Part shown: positions 31,870 through 40,859 of the stretch, piece after piece
How positions within the stretch are numbered: the stretch's first letter is position 1
How the letters are laid out: every line of letters begins with the position of its first letter
Assembly: GCA_016219355.1 (NCBI GenBank)
Contig: JACRNF010000024.1
Coordinates: forward strand, 1-46,833
Direction: 5' to 3'
DNA: 46,833 nucleotides
From: Chlamydiota bacterium
Lineage (GTDB): Bacteria > Chlamydiota > Chlamydiia > Chlamydiales > SM23-39
Program-made: the position numbers and the translations under genes
Notes under the pieces: model-generated
The model's input: only the letters and a program-made list of their open reading frames with translations
The model's database searches: none
Told to the model about the DNA's origin: nothing

Positions 31870-32939
31870 GACTGCCGAATGTTGGCAAATCCACTCTCTT
31901 TACTGCGCTAACAAGAAAACAAGTGCCGGCCGAAAATTACCCTTTTTGCACCATTGATCCAAATATTGGCTGCGTCGAAGTTCCGGATGATCGTTTAAAA
32001 GTTTTATCAGATCTTTCCCATAGCCAAAAAATTGTACCGGCTACAGTATCATTTGTAGATATAGCAGGACTTGTTGCAGGAGCTTCCAAAGGAGAAGGGC
32101 TTGGCAATAAGTTTTTAGCAAATATCAGAGAGACCGACGCTATTATTCATGTGGTCAGATGTTTTGAAGATCCCAATATTACCCATGTTTCCAATCAAAT
32201 CGACCCCAAAAAAGATATCGAAACTATTAATTTAGAGCTTGTCTTGGCCGATTTACAGCAAGCAGAAAATATTTTGGGAAAACTTGAGAAGAAAGCAAAG
32301 GCTTCTAAAGAATTTTTACCTCATTTTAATTTGATAGCAAAGATTATCAAAGGGTTAAATCAAAACACTTTAATAAGAAACATGGACTTTTCCGACGAAG
32401 AACAAGAGATCTTAAAAATTTACCCTTTTTTGACTGCTAAAAAAGTATTATATTTAGCTAATGTAACAGAAAAAGATTTGGTAAATATTGATAACAACCC
32501 CTATTTTAAACAAGTGGAAGAGTTGGCAAAAAAAGAAGGGAGCGAGATCGTTCCTATTTGTGCTAAACTTGAAGCTGAAATTGCAACCTTAAGTCCGCAA
32601 GATGCCAAGGACTTTTTATCTTCTTTAGGTTTGGAAGACTCAGGGCTAAATAGACTAATAAAAGTTGCATTTAGGCTTCTTGATTTGATTACTTATATCA
32701 CAACCGGAGAGCCTGAAACAAGAGCCTGGACCATCACTAAAGGGACAAATGCCCAGCAAGCGGCAGGTAAAATTCACACCGATTTAGAAAAGGGATTTAT
32801 TAGAGCAGAAGTTGTTTCTTTTAATGATATGATCACCTATAAAGGAAGAGTGGGCGCAAGAGAAGCCGGCAAGGCTCGCTCTGAGGGAAAAAATTACACA
32901 GTTGAAGATGGAGATGTGATTTTATTCTTTCATAATTAA
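31839..32939 (+). CDS. ychF: Redox-regulated ATPase YchF (Obg-like)
   Basis: 366 residues, full length. P-loop GLPNVGKSTLFTALTRK, switch FVDIAGLVAGASKGEGLGNK and the NxxE-type specificity region (YLANVTEKD) that gives ATP preference, then a coiled-coil hairpin and the C-terminal TGS domain (TYITTGEPETRAWTITKGTN). It binds ribosomes and responds to oxidative stress. GAGGA about 6 nt ahead of ATG 31839 supports the start, inside ribF. The order ribF-ychF-sctU is the same in C. trachomatis. Confidence 0.97.
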   Translation: MSSNLSCGIVGLPNVGKSTLFTALTRKQVPAENYPFCTIDPNIGCVEVPDDRLKVLSDLSHSQKIVPATVSFVDIAGLVAGASKGEGLGNKFLANIRETDAIIHVVRCFEDPNITHVSNQIDPKKDIETINLELVLADLQQAENILGKLEKKAKASKEFLPHFNLIAKIIKGLNQNTLIRNMDFSDEEQEILKIYPFLTAKKVLYLANVTEKDLVNIDNNPYFKQVEELAKKEGSEIVPICAKLEAEIATLSPQDAKDFLSSLGLEDSGLNRLIKVAFRLLDLITYITTGEPETRAWTITKGTNAQQAAGKIHTDLEKGFIRAEVVSFNDMITYKGRVGAREAGKARSEGKNYTVEDGDVILFFHN

Positions 32940-32966
32940 AAAGAAAAAAAGCTTTATTAATTTTTT

Positions 32967-34043
32967 ATGGCAGAAAAAACCGAGAAGGCAACCCCGAAAA
33001 AGTTAAAAGATGCGAGAAAAAAAGGGCAGGTTGCCAAATCTCAAGACTTCCCTTCCGCGCTAACTTTTTTAGTGGCTATCTTTGGAACTTTGTTCCTTTC
33101 ATCTTTTCTTTACCAAACCTTAGGAAATTACATAGCTTCGACTTTTAAGGCTGTATCGAGCGATCTCGATCTACAAAGCAAAGCAGGAGCATATCTCTCC
33201 GAAGCCTTTCAAGTCATTTTAACCTGCTCATTGCCATTAATGATTATTGTTACTTTTGTCGGTGTAATTACCAATTTTTTAATTATCGGTCCCGTATTTA
33301 GCATGGAAGCTTTAAAATTTGATATAAAAAAGCTCAACCCGATTGAAGGAATAAAGCAAAAGTTTAAATTAAAAGTATTAGTTGAGCTTATTAAATCAGT
33401 ATTAAAGATTACAGGAGCAGCTACTTTAATTTACTTTGTAATTATGAACATGCTTCCAGAAATTATAGTATCTGTAAAACTTCCGGTAATTGGCAGCGCT
33501 TTAATAATTGATGACTTTTTAAGAAAAGTTTCTATACAAGTAGGCCTTTTTTTCTTTGCCGTGGCCATTTTTGACTTGGCATTTCAAAAAAGGACCTTTG
33601 CCAAAGAAATGATGATGGAAAAATTTGAATTAAAACAAGAATATAAGGATACTGAAGGAGACCCTCACATCAAGGGGCGAAGAAGAGAGATGTTTCGAGA
33701 AGTGGCCTATAGCGAGGGACCAGCTGGAGCTAGAAGAGCAAAAGCAATTATAACCAATCCGACCCACATTGCGGTCGCCATCGGTTATGAAGAAGGAAAA
33801 GATCCTGTTCCCACGATCATAACCATGGGGCAAGGATCGATGGCAAAAAAAATTATTGATGTAGGTATTGAATTTCATATACCGATTATGCGAAATGTAG
33901 ACTTAGCAAGAGGCTTATTTTATAAAGGTAATATTGGAGATTTTATACCTAAAGAAACCTATAAACCAATAGCGGAAGTATTAAAATGGCTTAAAACTAT
34001 GGCCGAAACACCTGATGTCAATGTGGGGATTTTTCAAAAATGA
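32967..34043 (+). CDS. sctU: Type III secretion export-apparatus switch protein SctU (CdsU)
   Basis: 358 residues. The N-terminus EKTEKATPKKLKDARKKGQV is the FlhB/YscU signature, followed by four membrane segments (45-65, 85-110, 140-165, 185-210). The cytoplasmic domain contains the autocleavage site NPTH (264-267), which switches substrate class after needle assembly. It starts 27 nt after ychF with no clear SD. Its end overlaps sctV by 4 nt (ATGA). This is one of two export-gate genes placed in the translation-gene run. Confidence 0.96.
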   Translation: MAEKTEKATPKKLKDARKKGQVAKSQDFPSALTFLVAIFGTLFLSSFLYQTLGNYIASTFKAVSSDLDLQSKAGAYLSEAFQVILTCSLPLMIIVTFVGVITNFLIIGPVFSMEALKFDIKKLNPIEGIKQKFKLKVLVELIKSVLKITGAATLIYFVIMNMLPEIIVSVKLPVIGSALIIDDFLRKVSIQVGLFFFAVAIFDLAFQKRTFAKEMMMEKFELKQEYKDTEGDPHIKGRRREMFREVAYSEGPAGARRAKAIITNPTHIAVAIGYEEGKDPVPTIITMGQGSMAKKIIDVGIEFHIPIMRNVDLARGLFYKGNIGDFIPKETYKPIAEVLKWLKTMAETPDVNVGIFQK

Positions 34044-36166
34044 ACAAGTTCTTTTCTAATTTAATCCGTATGTTAGGAGGAGAAAAAGCTTTAGGGGCTA
34101 TTGCTAGATCAAGCGATCTCATGCTCGCCGTATTTGTAGTCAGCATCATCTTAATGCTGATTTTTCCCGTTTCACCAAATGTGATCGATGTTCTTATCTC
34201 TATCAACTTGATGGTCTCGGTAACTTTATTATTAGTTTCTCTTTATATACAGCAAGCTACCCAATTGTCCATTTTTCCATCTCTATTACTATTGACCACC
34301 TTATATCGTTTAGCTATAAACATCTCATCCACAAGACAGATCCTTTTGCATGCCAACGCAGGCCACGTCATTGCAGCATTTGGTCACTTCGTTGTGGGAG
34401 GAAACTATGTTGTCGGCGGAGTTGTCTTTTTAATTATTACGATCGTGCAATTTATAGTTGTCGTTAAAGGTGCGGAAAGGGTGGCCGAAGTTGCCGCCAG
34501 GTTTACTTTGGACGCAATGCCCGGAAAGCAAATGAGCATCGATGCTGATTTAAGATCGGGCATAATCGATACAAACCAAGCAAGGATGCTTAGGCTCTCC
34601 TTGAATAAAGAAAGCCAGCTTTATGGAGCTATGGACGGCGCCATGAAGTTTGTTAAAGGAGATGCCATTGCCGGCATTGTGATAACCGTGATTAATATTA
34701 TCGGAGGTTTAATCATTGGGGTCTCCATGCATAATATGACCCTGGCCGCTTCGGCTAAAACTTATTCTCTTTTATCTATCGGAGACGGTCTTGTATCTCA
34801 AATTCCCTCCATAATGATCGCAATTACGGCAGGTATTGTAATTACAAGGGTATCTTCAGATAAAAAAGATACCAACTTGGGAAAAGAAATTTCAGAGCAG
34901 ATACTTCGTCAGCCAAAAGCCATTTTAATATCTTCGGCATTGATATTTTTGATGGGTTGGATACCTGGTTTTCCTCCTATTCCCTTTACGATACTGGCGC
35001 TTGGAATCGGCATTACCGGTTTTGTTGTTTATAATTCAGCTAAAAAGGCTGCCGCTAAAGCCAAAACTGGGGCCGGGCCTATTGAGACGGAGATTGAAGG
35101 GCACGCTTTAGTTACCGGAGGGCCTGAAGACTATGCCCTCACTCTTCCGGTGATGCTAGAAGTTGGAAAAGAGATCACTTCTCTAATCAAGAAAGATAAA
35201 CAGGGGCTCTCTTTTATCGATAAGATGATTCCAAAAATGCGACACGCCCTATATGAAGATCTTGGAGTGAGATTTCCCGGGGTACATGTACGGACCGAAT
35301 CTCCCAACCTCGAGCCAGATGAATATGCCATTTATCTAAATGAAATTCCCCTTGTCCGAGGAAAGGTTATGGTAAATTCTTTACTGACCAATGAGACCGA
35401 AGAAAATTTGCGCCGGTATAATCTTCCCTTTACAGCCGTTAAAAGTTCTGTCGGCATGCCGAGCATTTGGGTTGAGACCAAATATAAAGAGGTGATGCAA
35501 AAAGCAGGGATGAAATTTTGGTCTCCATTAGAAGTAATGATCCTTCATTTATCCAAATTCTACAAACAATATGCCTCTGATTTTATCGGCATTCAAGAAG
35601 TTAGGGCCATTTTGGAATTTGTTGAAAAATCTTTTCCCGATCTCGTTAAAGAGGTCACCCGTCTTGTTCCAATGCAAAAGCTCACAGATATTTTTAAAAG
35701 GCTTGTGCAAGAACAGGTATCGATTAAAGATTTAAGGACCATTTTAGAAGCGCTCAGCGAATGGTCTCAAACCGAAAAAGATACGGTACTTCTAACCGAA
35801 TATGTACGTTCATCTTTAAAGCGCTATATCAGCTATAAATACTCTCAAGGACAAACCATTTTATCGGTATATCTTTTAGACCCTGAAATCGAAGATATGG
35901 TAAGAGGGGCAATTAAACAAACTTCTGCCGGATCGTACTTAGCGCTTGACCCGGACACTGTGCAAATGATATTAAGAACTATGAGGACAACCGTAGTTCC
36001 AACCCCTTTTGGAGGGCAGCCTCCGGTAATGATAACAGCCATGGATGTAAGACGGTTTGTCAGAAAATTAATTGAAGCCGAATTTCCCGATTTACATGTT
36101 GTTTCTTACCAAGAGATCGTGCCTGAAATTCGAATTCAACCATTAGGAAGAATCCAACTAACCTAA
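34040..36166 (+). CDS. sctV: Type III secretion export gate SctV (CdsV)
   Basis: 708 residues, normal for the FHIPEP family. The N-terminal half has about eight membrane helices with SLLLLTTLYRLAINISSTRQ and the conserved loop AERVAEVAARFTLDAMPGKQ then MSIDADLRSGIIDTNQAR. The C-terminal half (from about 350) is the cytosolic nonameric ring that docks chaperone-effector complexes. It forms the export channel with SctU. It is translationally coupled to sctU and sits 4 nt before the gatekeeper gene. Confidence 0.97.
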   Translation: MNKFFSNLIRMLGGEKALGAIARSSDLMLAVFVVSIILMLIFPVSPNVIDVLISINLMVSVTLLLVSLYIQQATQLSIFPSLLLLTTLYRLAINISSTRQILLHANAGHVIAAFGHFVVGGNYVVGGVVFLIITIVQFIVVVKGAERVAEVAARFTLDAMPGKQMSIDADLRSGIIDTNQARMLRLSLNKESQLYGAMDGAMKFVKGDAIAGIVITVINIIGGLIIGVSMHNMTLAASAKTYSLLSIGDGLVSQIPSIMIAITAGIVITRVSSDKKDTNLGKEISEQILRQPKAILISSALIFLMGWIPGFPPIPFTILALGIGITGFVVYNSAKKAAAKAKTGAGPIETEIEGHALVTGGPEDYALTLPVMLEVGKEITSLIKKDKQGLSFIDKMIPKMRHALYEDLGVRFPGVHVRTESPNLEPDEYAIYLNEIPLVRGKVMVNSLLTNETEENLRRYNLPFTAVKSSVGMPSIWVETKYKEVMQKAGMKFWSPLEVMILHLSKFYKQYASDFIGIQEVRAILEFVEKSFPDLVKEVTRLVPMQKLTDIFKRLVQEQVSIKDLRTILEALSEWSQTEKDTVLLTEYVRSSLKRYISYKYSQGQTILSVYLLDPEIEDMVRGAIKQTSAGSYLALDPDTVQMILRTMRTTVVPTPFGGQPPVMITAMDVRRFVRKLIEAEFPDLHVVSYQEIVPEIRIQPLGRIQLT

Positions 36167-36170
36167 AATT

Positions 36171-37316
36171 ATGGAAAGAATACAACCGGTATCCGAATCC
36201 AAATCGACAGAGGCCCAAAAAATAAAGCAAGCCGAGACCACCCTTGGAGATCATGATCTTCAGGTTGTTGATACACAAGAAGATTTTAAAGATAGCTGTG
36301 CCGCCGAAGGAAATATCCGAATGCGCTCGTCTTTTAGATCTTTAGAAGAGCAAAAAAAGGCTCAAAAAAAATCGGCATTAAAAGAAGAAGAGGTCAAAGA
36401 AGAGATTGCCACAGTTGAAGAGGTTAGGCAAGCCGAGGAAGTTGCCGATAGATTTTCTCGTGACAACTATGAGTTCAATACTAAAATGCTGCTTGCTCTT
36501 CGCTATAGCATTTCTCAAAAAGATTCGGTAGAAGAGATCGTTAGAAAGATACTAGATTTTTATCCCGATTATACCCTGGCCGATGAAGCGCTTAATTTTT
36601 TAATGGAAACTTCTTCCCCAGATATGGCGGCAAAATTTAGCCAGGCCAAAGAATATTTAAATGCTCATTTCAAACGAGAAATTACGGCTGGCAAAAACAT
36701 CAAGTTTCAGGCTCAAGAATTTTCCAAGCAAGGACTAGGCTCTCCAAGCGATCTTAGGAACATGTATAGGGAAATTACCGGCAATCCCAAAACTCCCCAT
36801 ACTTTATTTGAAGAGCTTTCTCAAAGATTTAATTATGAAACCATGAAAATGGTGATGAGGTTTTTGCTTCATTCTTTAGGAACCGATTTGAAGGCCAAAG
36901 GCCCTTCCATCACCCGTCCGGAGCTACAACGACTTATGGAGGATGTCCAAATTTTGCAAGCTATTTTAGGAGTTTATCGCTTTTTTAAATCCCGAAACAA
37001 TTTATTGATCTCCCAATTTGAGCATTTTGGTCTAAATTTTCCTAAAATTTTAACGTTTGAGGCCCTTTCAAAGTTTTTTATGAAACTAACCCAAGATAAG
37101 TATGTTTCTCCCGATAAAGTTAAAGAGTTTGCTAGACTTTTAAATCTTACAAATGAAGAACTATCCCAAATCATTGTTTTTACACAAATAAGGGATGCTA
37201 CAAGGAACACTTCAAGCAGGCTTTATAGGTCCAACCAGCACCGCCAAGAAGTTCTTCAATCAGTGATTGAGGCCCTGCAAGATCTCGAAGATGAGTTGGA
37301 GGCGGAAGAGGGGTAA
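36171..37316 (+). CDS. sctW: Type III secretion gatekeeper SctW (CopN-like)
   Basis: 381 residues, mostly helical, with a disordered charged N-terminus (1-90) and then the YopN/CopN/MxiC-type domain. Recognisable parts are NIRMRSSFRSLEEQKKAQKK, the helical segment SQRFNYETMKMVMRFLLHSL and a C-terminal LYRSNQHRQEVLQSVIEALQ helix like the TyeA region. In chlamydiae CopN plugs secretion before host contact and is itself an effector. Identity rests partly on synteny: sctV upstream, a class I-type chaperone and malQ downstream. Confidence 0.9.
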   Translation: MERIQPVSESKSTEAQKIKQAETTLGDHDLQVVDTQEDFKDSCAAEGNIRMRSSFRSLEEQKKAQKKSALKEEEVKEEIATVEEVRQAEEVADRFSRDNYEFNTKMLLALRYSISQKDSVEEIVRKILDFYPDYTLADEALNFLMETSSPDMAAKFSQAKEYLNAHFKREITAGKNIKFQAQEFSKQGLGSPSDLRNMYREITGNPKTPHTLFEELSQRFNYETMKMVMRFLLHSLGTDLKAKGPSITRPELQRLMEDVQILQAILGVYRFFKSRNNLLISQFEHFGLNFPKILTFEALSKFFMKLTQDKYVSPDKVKEFARLLNLTNEELSQIIVFTQIRDATRNTSSRLYRSNQHRQEVLQSVIEALQDLEDELEAEEG

Positions 37317-37318
37317 AA

Positions 37319-37765
37319 ATGCACAGTAAATTTGACGAAATGCTACAAAAGCTATCAAATTCACTCAATTTGCCTCTTTATCAAAATAAAAAGGGGTCAT
37401 GCGCTATTTTGGTTGATAAAAAATTAATCATTCAACTTGAGCCTGATGAAAGCCTAGAAAGACTTTTGATAGGCTGTTTTGTAACAGAGCTTTTAGCCGG
37501 TAAATTTCGAGAAAATGTTTTATTGGAGGCCCTTAAAGAAAATGACAAATTTGACAAGGTGGCCATCTTTGCTTTTAACGAAAAAAATAGCAGCTTATCG
37601 CTTTATAATTATTTATCCTTAGAAAATCTCTCTTCTCAAGAGCCCTTAAATTATTTTAAAGAATTTATGAAAACTGCCCTAGCCTGGAAAGAAGCAATTT
37701 CTTTAGGCAAATCTTCTCCTAACCCATCAGAATCACTACTGGAAAAACCCTTCGGCTTAAAATAG
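37319..37765 (+). CDS. Type III secretion chaperone (SycE/Scc1-like)
   Basis: 148 residues, small and mixed alpha/beta. The opening MHSKFDEMLQKLSNSLNLPL helix followed by SCAILVDKKLIIQLEPDE strands and LLIGCFVTELLAGKFRENVL fits the class I chaperone fold that dimerises around an effector N-terminus. The gene lies 2 nt after sctW and 2 nt before malQ, the position of scc1 in Chlamydia, where it serves CopN. Sequence alone is only moderately diagnostic; position makes the assignment. Confidence 0.85.
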   Translation: MHSKFDEMLQKLSNSLNLPLYQNKKGSCAILVDKKLIIQLEPDESLERLLIGCFVTELLAGKFRENVLLEALKENDKFDKVAIFAFNEKNSSLSLYNYLSLENLSSQEPLNYFKEFMKTALAWKEAISLGKSSPNPSESLLEKPFGLK

Positions 37766-37767
37766 CT

Positions 37768-39348
37768 ATGGAAATGAAAGATTTTATTCTTAAATGCCCG
37801 ACCAAAAAGCACTGGGAAAAAATCGGCATAATCCCTCATCACGGCATTTTAATGCCTCTTTTTTCTTTGCATTCTCAAAAAAACTCCGGTATTGGAGAAT
37901 TTTATGATCTTCTACCAATAATACCCTGGCTAAAATCTTTAGGTATGGACCTTTTACAGCTTCTGCCTTTAAATGACACAGCTTATGATCCTTCTCCTTA
38001 TAACGCTATTTCTTCATTAGCCTTAAATCACGTCTATTTGAGTTTACATGCCCTACCCTATTTAGAAAAAAATATTGAACTGCAAGAAGGGCTAAAAGAG
38101 TTTGCCCCCTTGAACTTAGAAAAAAGGGTAAATTACACTCAGGTTTATGATCTAAAATTAAAGTGGTTGAAACACTATTTTCTTTTAACTTTTAATCTTT
38201 TTGAAAATGATCCAAGCTACCAAAAATTTATTTCAAACTCTTCTTGGCTAGAAGAATACGCCCTTTTTAAAGCAATCAAAGCAGATCAAAATGAAGCTCC
38301 TTTTCTTTCTTGGCCTCAAAACCTTCAAGATATTTCCGATGCAAATTATAAAAACCTTTTAAAAAGATATAGCGCCGATTTAAATTTTTATTATTTTCTG
38401 CAGTACCTTTGCCATATGCAGCTTAAAAAAGTGAGCGAGTTTGCCAAAGAAAATCATCTGTTTTTAATTGGAGACCTTTCTTTTTTAGTTTCCTTAGATA
38501 GCGTCGATGTATGGAAACATCCTCAAATGTTTGATAAAAATCTAATTGCCGGCGCTCCCAAAGATGCATTAAATCAGAGTGGACAAAAATGGAATTTTCC
38601 AGCATTTAATTTAGAAGAAATGAAGAAAAGCAATTATTTTTGGTGGAAAAATAAAGTTCAGAATCTTGCTTTATATTTTGATATTTATCGCATCGATCAT
38701 GTGGTGGGGTTATTTCGTCTTTGGGTCATGACCAAAGATGAAGAGCCTTTAATGGGAAGATATAATCCTCAAAATCCCCTTCTTTGGGAAAGCACAGGCA
38801 AAACCTTGCTTATGGCCATGATTAAGTCTTCTTCAATTCTTCCCATAGCTGAAGATTTGGGAATAATTCCCCCTGTAACATATAAAGTTTTACATGAGCT
38901 TGGAATTTGCGGCATCAAAATCTTAAGATGGCAAAAAGATGAAAAAGGTTTTTTTCCTTTTAATAGCTACGATCCGTTAAGCGTCACCTCATTATCGACA
39001 CCGGATTTAGAGCCGCTAGCCCTTTGGTGGCAAAATTTTCCAAACGAGGCTAAAAAATTTTCAGAGTTTAAACATTGGGCCTACAGCCCAACACTTTCCT
39101 TTGCTAAAAGAAAAGATATTTTATCCGACTCTCATCATACAAGCTCGATATTTCATCTTAATCTTTTACAAGAGTATCTGGCCCTTTTTGACAATCTTAT
39201 CTCTGATAATCTCCAAGATGAAAGGATCAATGTTCCCGGTACCGTTTTGCCTACTAATTGGAGCTATAAATTTCGGCCAAGTGTTGAGGAAATAATTTCT
39301 CATAAAGAGCTTTCCAAGAATATCAAAGAGATCTTAAGGTATCGTTAA
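37768..39348 (+). CDS. malQ: 4-alpha-glucanotransferase (amylomaltase)
   Basis: 526 residues, GH77. Signatures are LPLNDTAYDPSPYNAISSLA at the start, YRIDHVVGLFRLWVM with the nucleophile Asp, IAEDLGIIPPVTYKVLHELG with the acid/base Glu, then FNSYDPLSVTSLSTPDLEPL with the third carboxylate and a closing NVPGTVLPTNWSYKFRPSVE. It remodels maltodextrins and acts in glycogen turnover, which chlamydiae perform. It ends the twelve-gene run; a weak CTTGTC/GACAGG stem followed by A-rich DNA lies about 60 nt downstream. Confidence 0.97.
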   Translation: MEMKDFILKCPTKKHWEKIGIIPHHGILMPLFSLHSQKNSGIGEFYDLLPIIPWLKSLGMDLLQLLPLNDTAYDPSPYNAISSLALNHVYLSLHALPYLEKNIELQEGLKEFAPLNLEKRVNYTQVYDLKLKWLKHYFLLTFNLFENDPSYQKFISNSSWLEEYALFKAIKADQNEAPFLSWPQNLQDISDANYKNLLKRYSADLNFYYFLQYLCHMQLKKVSEFAKENHLFLIGDLSFLVSLDSVDVWKHPQMFDKNLIAGAPKDALNQSGQKWNFPAFNLEEMKKSNYFWWKNKVQNLALYFDIYRIDHVVGLFRLWVMTKDEEPLMGRYNPQNPLLWESTGKTLLMAMIKSSSILPIAEDLGIIPPVTYKVLHELGICGIKILRWQKDEKGFFPFNSYDPLSVTSLSTPDLEPLALWWQNFPNEAKKFSEFKHWAYSPTLSFAKRKDILSDSHHTSSIFHLNLLQEYLALFDNLISDNLQDERINVPGTVLPTNWSYKFRPSVEEIISHKELSKNIKEILRYR

Positions 39349-39458
39349 AAAATAATTCTTATTTCATATTTCAATCAACCTGCCTCTTAAAAAAAATTAA
39401 CTAAAGAAGACTTGTCATCTAGAAAGACAGGTAAAAAAAATGAAATAAGGATCTGAGC

Positions 39459-39581
39459 ATGCGAACGGAAGAAGATAAAGCAAAAATGGCTGTATGCAAT
39501 TACCTCAGAAGATTACATTGCAACTTTGATCAGGAAGATGTTCAAAGTGAACCAAATGGACCAGATACAGCGCCTTCGTAG
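39459..39581 (+). CDS. Small ORF, probably a gene fragment
   Basis: A 40-residue frame beginning MRTEEDKAKMAVCNYLRRLH and ending SEPNGPDTAPS. AAGGAT lies 8 nt before the ATG. Two cysteines and the SEPNGPDT segment give it a domain-like look, but I cannot assign a family. It may be the N-terminal stub of a lost gene. The rest of 39349-39628 shows no gene. Confidence 0.35.
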   Translation: MRTEEDKAKMAVCNYLRRLHCNFDQEDVQSEPNGPDTAPS

Positions 39582-39628
39582 TGACAAGTATAAGTTTTTG
39601 CTACGCCACTCTCGACCCTCATCTATGT

Positions 39629-40480
39629 CTATCTCGGCAATAGACTACCTGTAATTGTTTGATTGATCTTGGCTACAGATAACCAGACTAAATAGGAGTC
39701 TTCGAGTGCCTTAACCGCCTCAGCAGGCATCTGAGCACCAGTATAAGCTCCAATTATTCTTGAATCTGAAACACTGGTTGAGTCCGATAGCATCCCCACG
39801 CTGCTCCAAAAACCCCCAGTATTCTTTAATACCGTCGTGATTTTTCCCAAGGATGTTATTGAGCTATCCAAAGAATTTATTTTTGTTTGCAGCACGGTGT
39901 TTTCGCTGGAATCGGTAGGGGTGCTTTCTCCTTTTTTTTGCCTTTCATTAATCTCCCTCTGTTTAGCGTATAACGGCGTCTGATCGGCTATTACAAGTGA
40001 GAGAACCCTACCCGCTTCATCACCTAATAATTTAAATTCGCTGGCTAATTTTTTATAACCGGCGGTAATTTCCTTTGCTGACTCATCAACTTGTGCCATC
40101 TCCTGCACAACTAAAGCTTTGCATCCATTCTCTATGTGTTTTAATGCTGCTTGATGGCATTTAAAGGAGCCCATCACCAAGGGTGCTACACGATCATTCA
40201 AGACCGTAAAGGCTTTTTGGAGCTGTGATTGAGAGCGGTCCATCAAACCCTCGACTTCTGAACAGCTAGAAAATCCTTGACTTCCGCAATAGGCCAACTT
40301 AGATAAACTGCTTAATTGTCTAAGATCGTTGATGTTTTCCTCAATTCTAATGTTTCTCCCCTCCAGCATGGTTGATATTTTTTGTTTGAGTTTTTCGTTG
40401 CGATCCAATACTCGTTCAATATCATCCGGAGAAGCGATGCTCAAAGTAGAAATAAAACTTGGTTTATCTGAAACTGACAT
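39629..40480 (-). CDS. Unrecognised 283-residue helical protein
   Basis: A soluble, Ser/Lys/Glu-rich protein, largely alpha-helical with coiled-coil-like stretches at 22-60, 85-165 and 195-230. It has no signal peptide or membrane span. A GAGG SD lies about 6 nt before the ATG. The N-terminus (MSVSDKPSFISTLSIASPDD) is Ser-rich and amphipathic, as in many type III substrates. It is convergent with malQ, next to the secretion genes. An effector role is a hypothesis resting on composition and position only. Confidence 0.7.
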   Translation of the reverse strand: MSVSDKPSFISTLSIASPDDIERVLDRNEKLKQKISTMLEGRNIRIEENINDLRQLSSLSKLAYCGSQGFSSCSEVEGLMDRSQSQLQKAFTVLNDRVAPLVMGSFKCHQAALKHIENGCKALVVQEMAQVDESAKEITAGYKKLASEFKLLGDEAGRVLSLVIADQTPLYAKQREINERQKKGESTPTDSSENTVLQTKINSLDSSITSLGKITTVLKNTGGFWSSVGMLSDSTSVSDSRIIGAYTGAQMPAEAVKALEDSYLVWLSVAKINQTITGSLLPR

Positions 40481-40859
40481 GCAACCTCATTAGTTGTTTA
40501 AATTTAATGTGCGTAAATAATAACAATTGAAGGCTATTAAACCAACTAAAATATAGCTTTTGTAAGGGCTAAGTAGTAATGTCACACTTTTAAATAAAGC
40601 TTTGTTCTTTGCAACTGCTCATAAAATTGAGGTAAATGCCTAATTTTCGGTCTTCCAAATATCAATAAAAACTTTTAATTTATTTTTTTCTCTATAGATG
40701 CATAAATTTTTGTCACTTAGTTAAATTAATGTTGGATTATAGAGATATTGTCAATTGTTGTGTTTTAAACCAAAGGAATAGAGAGCGTCTCTTATATTTC
40801 TCTTTAAGAAAATAAAATGTATGCATATATTCAGGTTATAATCTTAGCTGTGGGTTTTT
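40481..40859. promoter_or_regulatory. AT-rich divergent intergenic region
   Basis: No gene is evident. A TATAAT at 40837-40842 lies 18 nt before ATG 40860 and is a likely -10 for the TPR gene, though no good -35 is visible. The leader would be only about 10-12 nt. Confidence 0.4.

Noticed and set aside
31869..32939. RibF-YchF as a fused or frameshifted bifunctional protein
   Set aside because: YchF has its own SD and complete N-terminus in a different frame, and the missing RibF part would be riboflavin kinase, not a GTPase-like domain.
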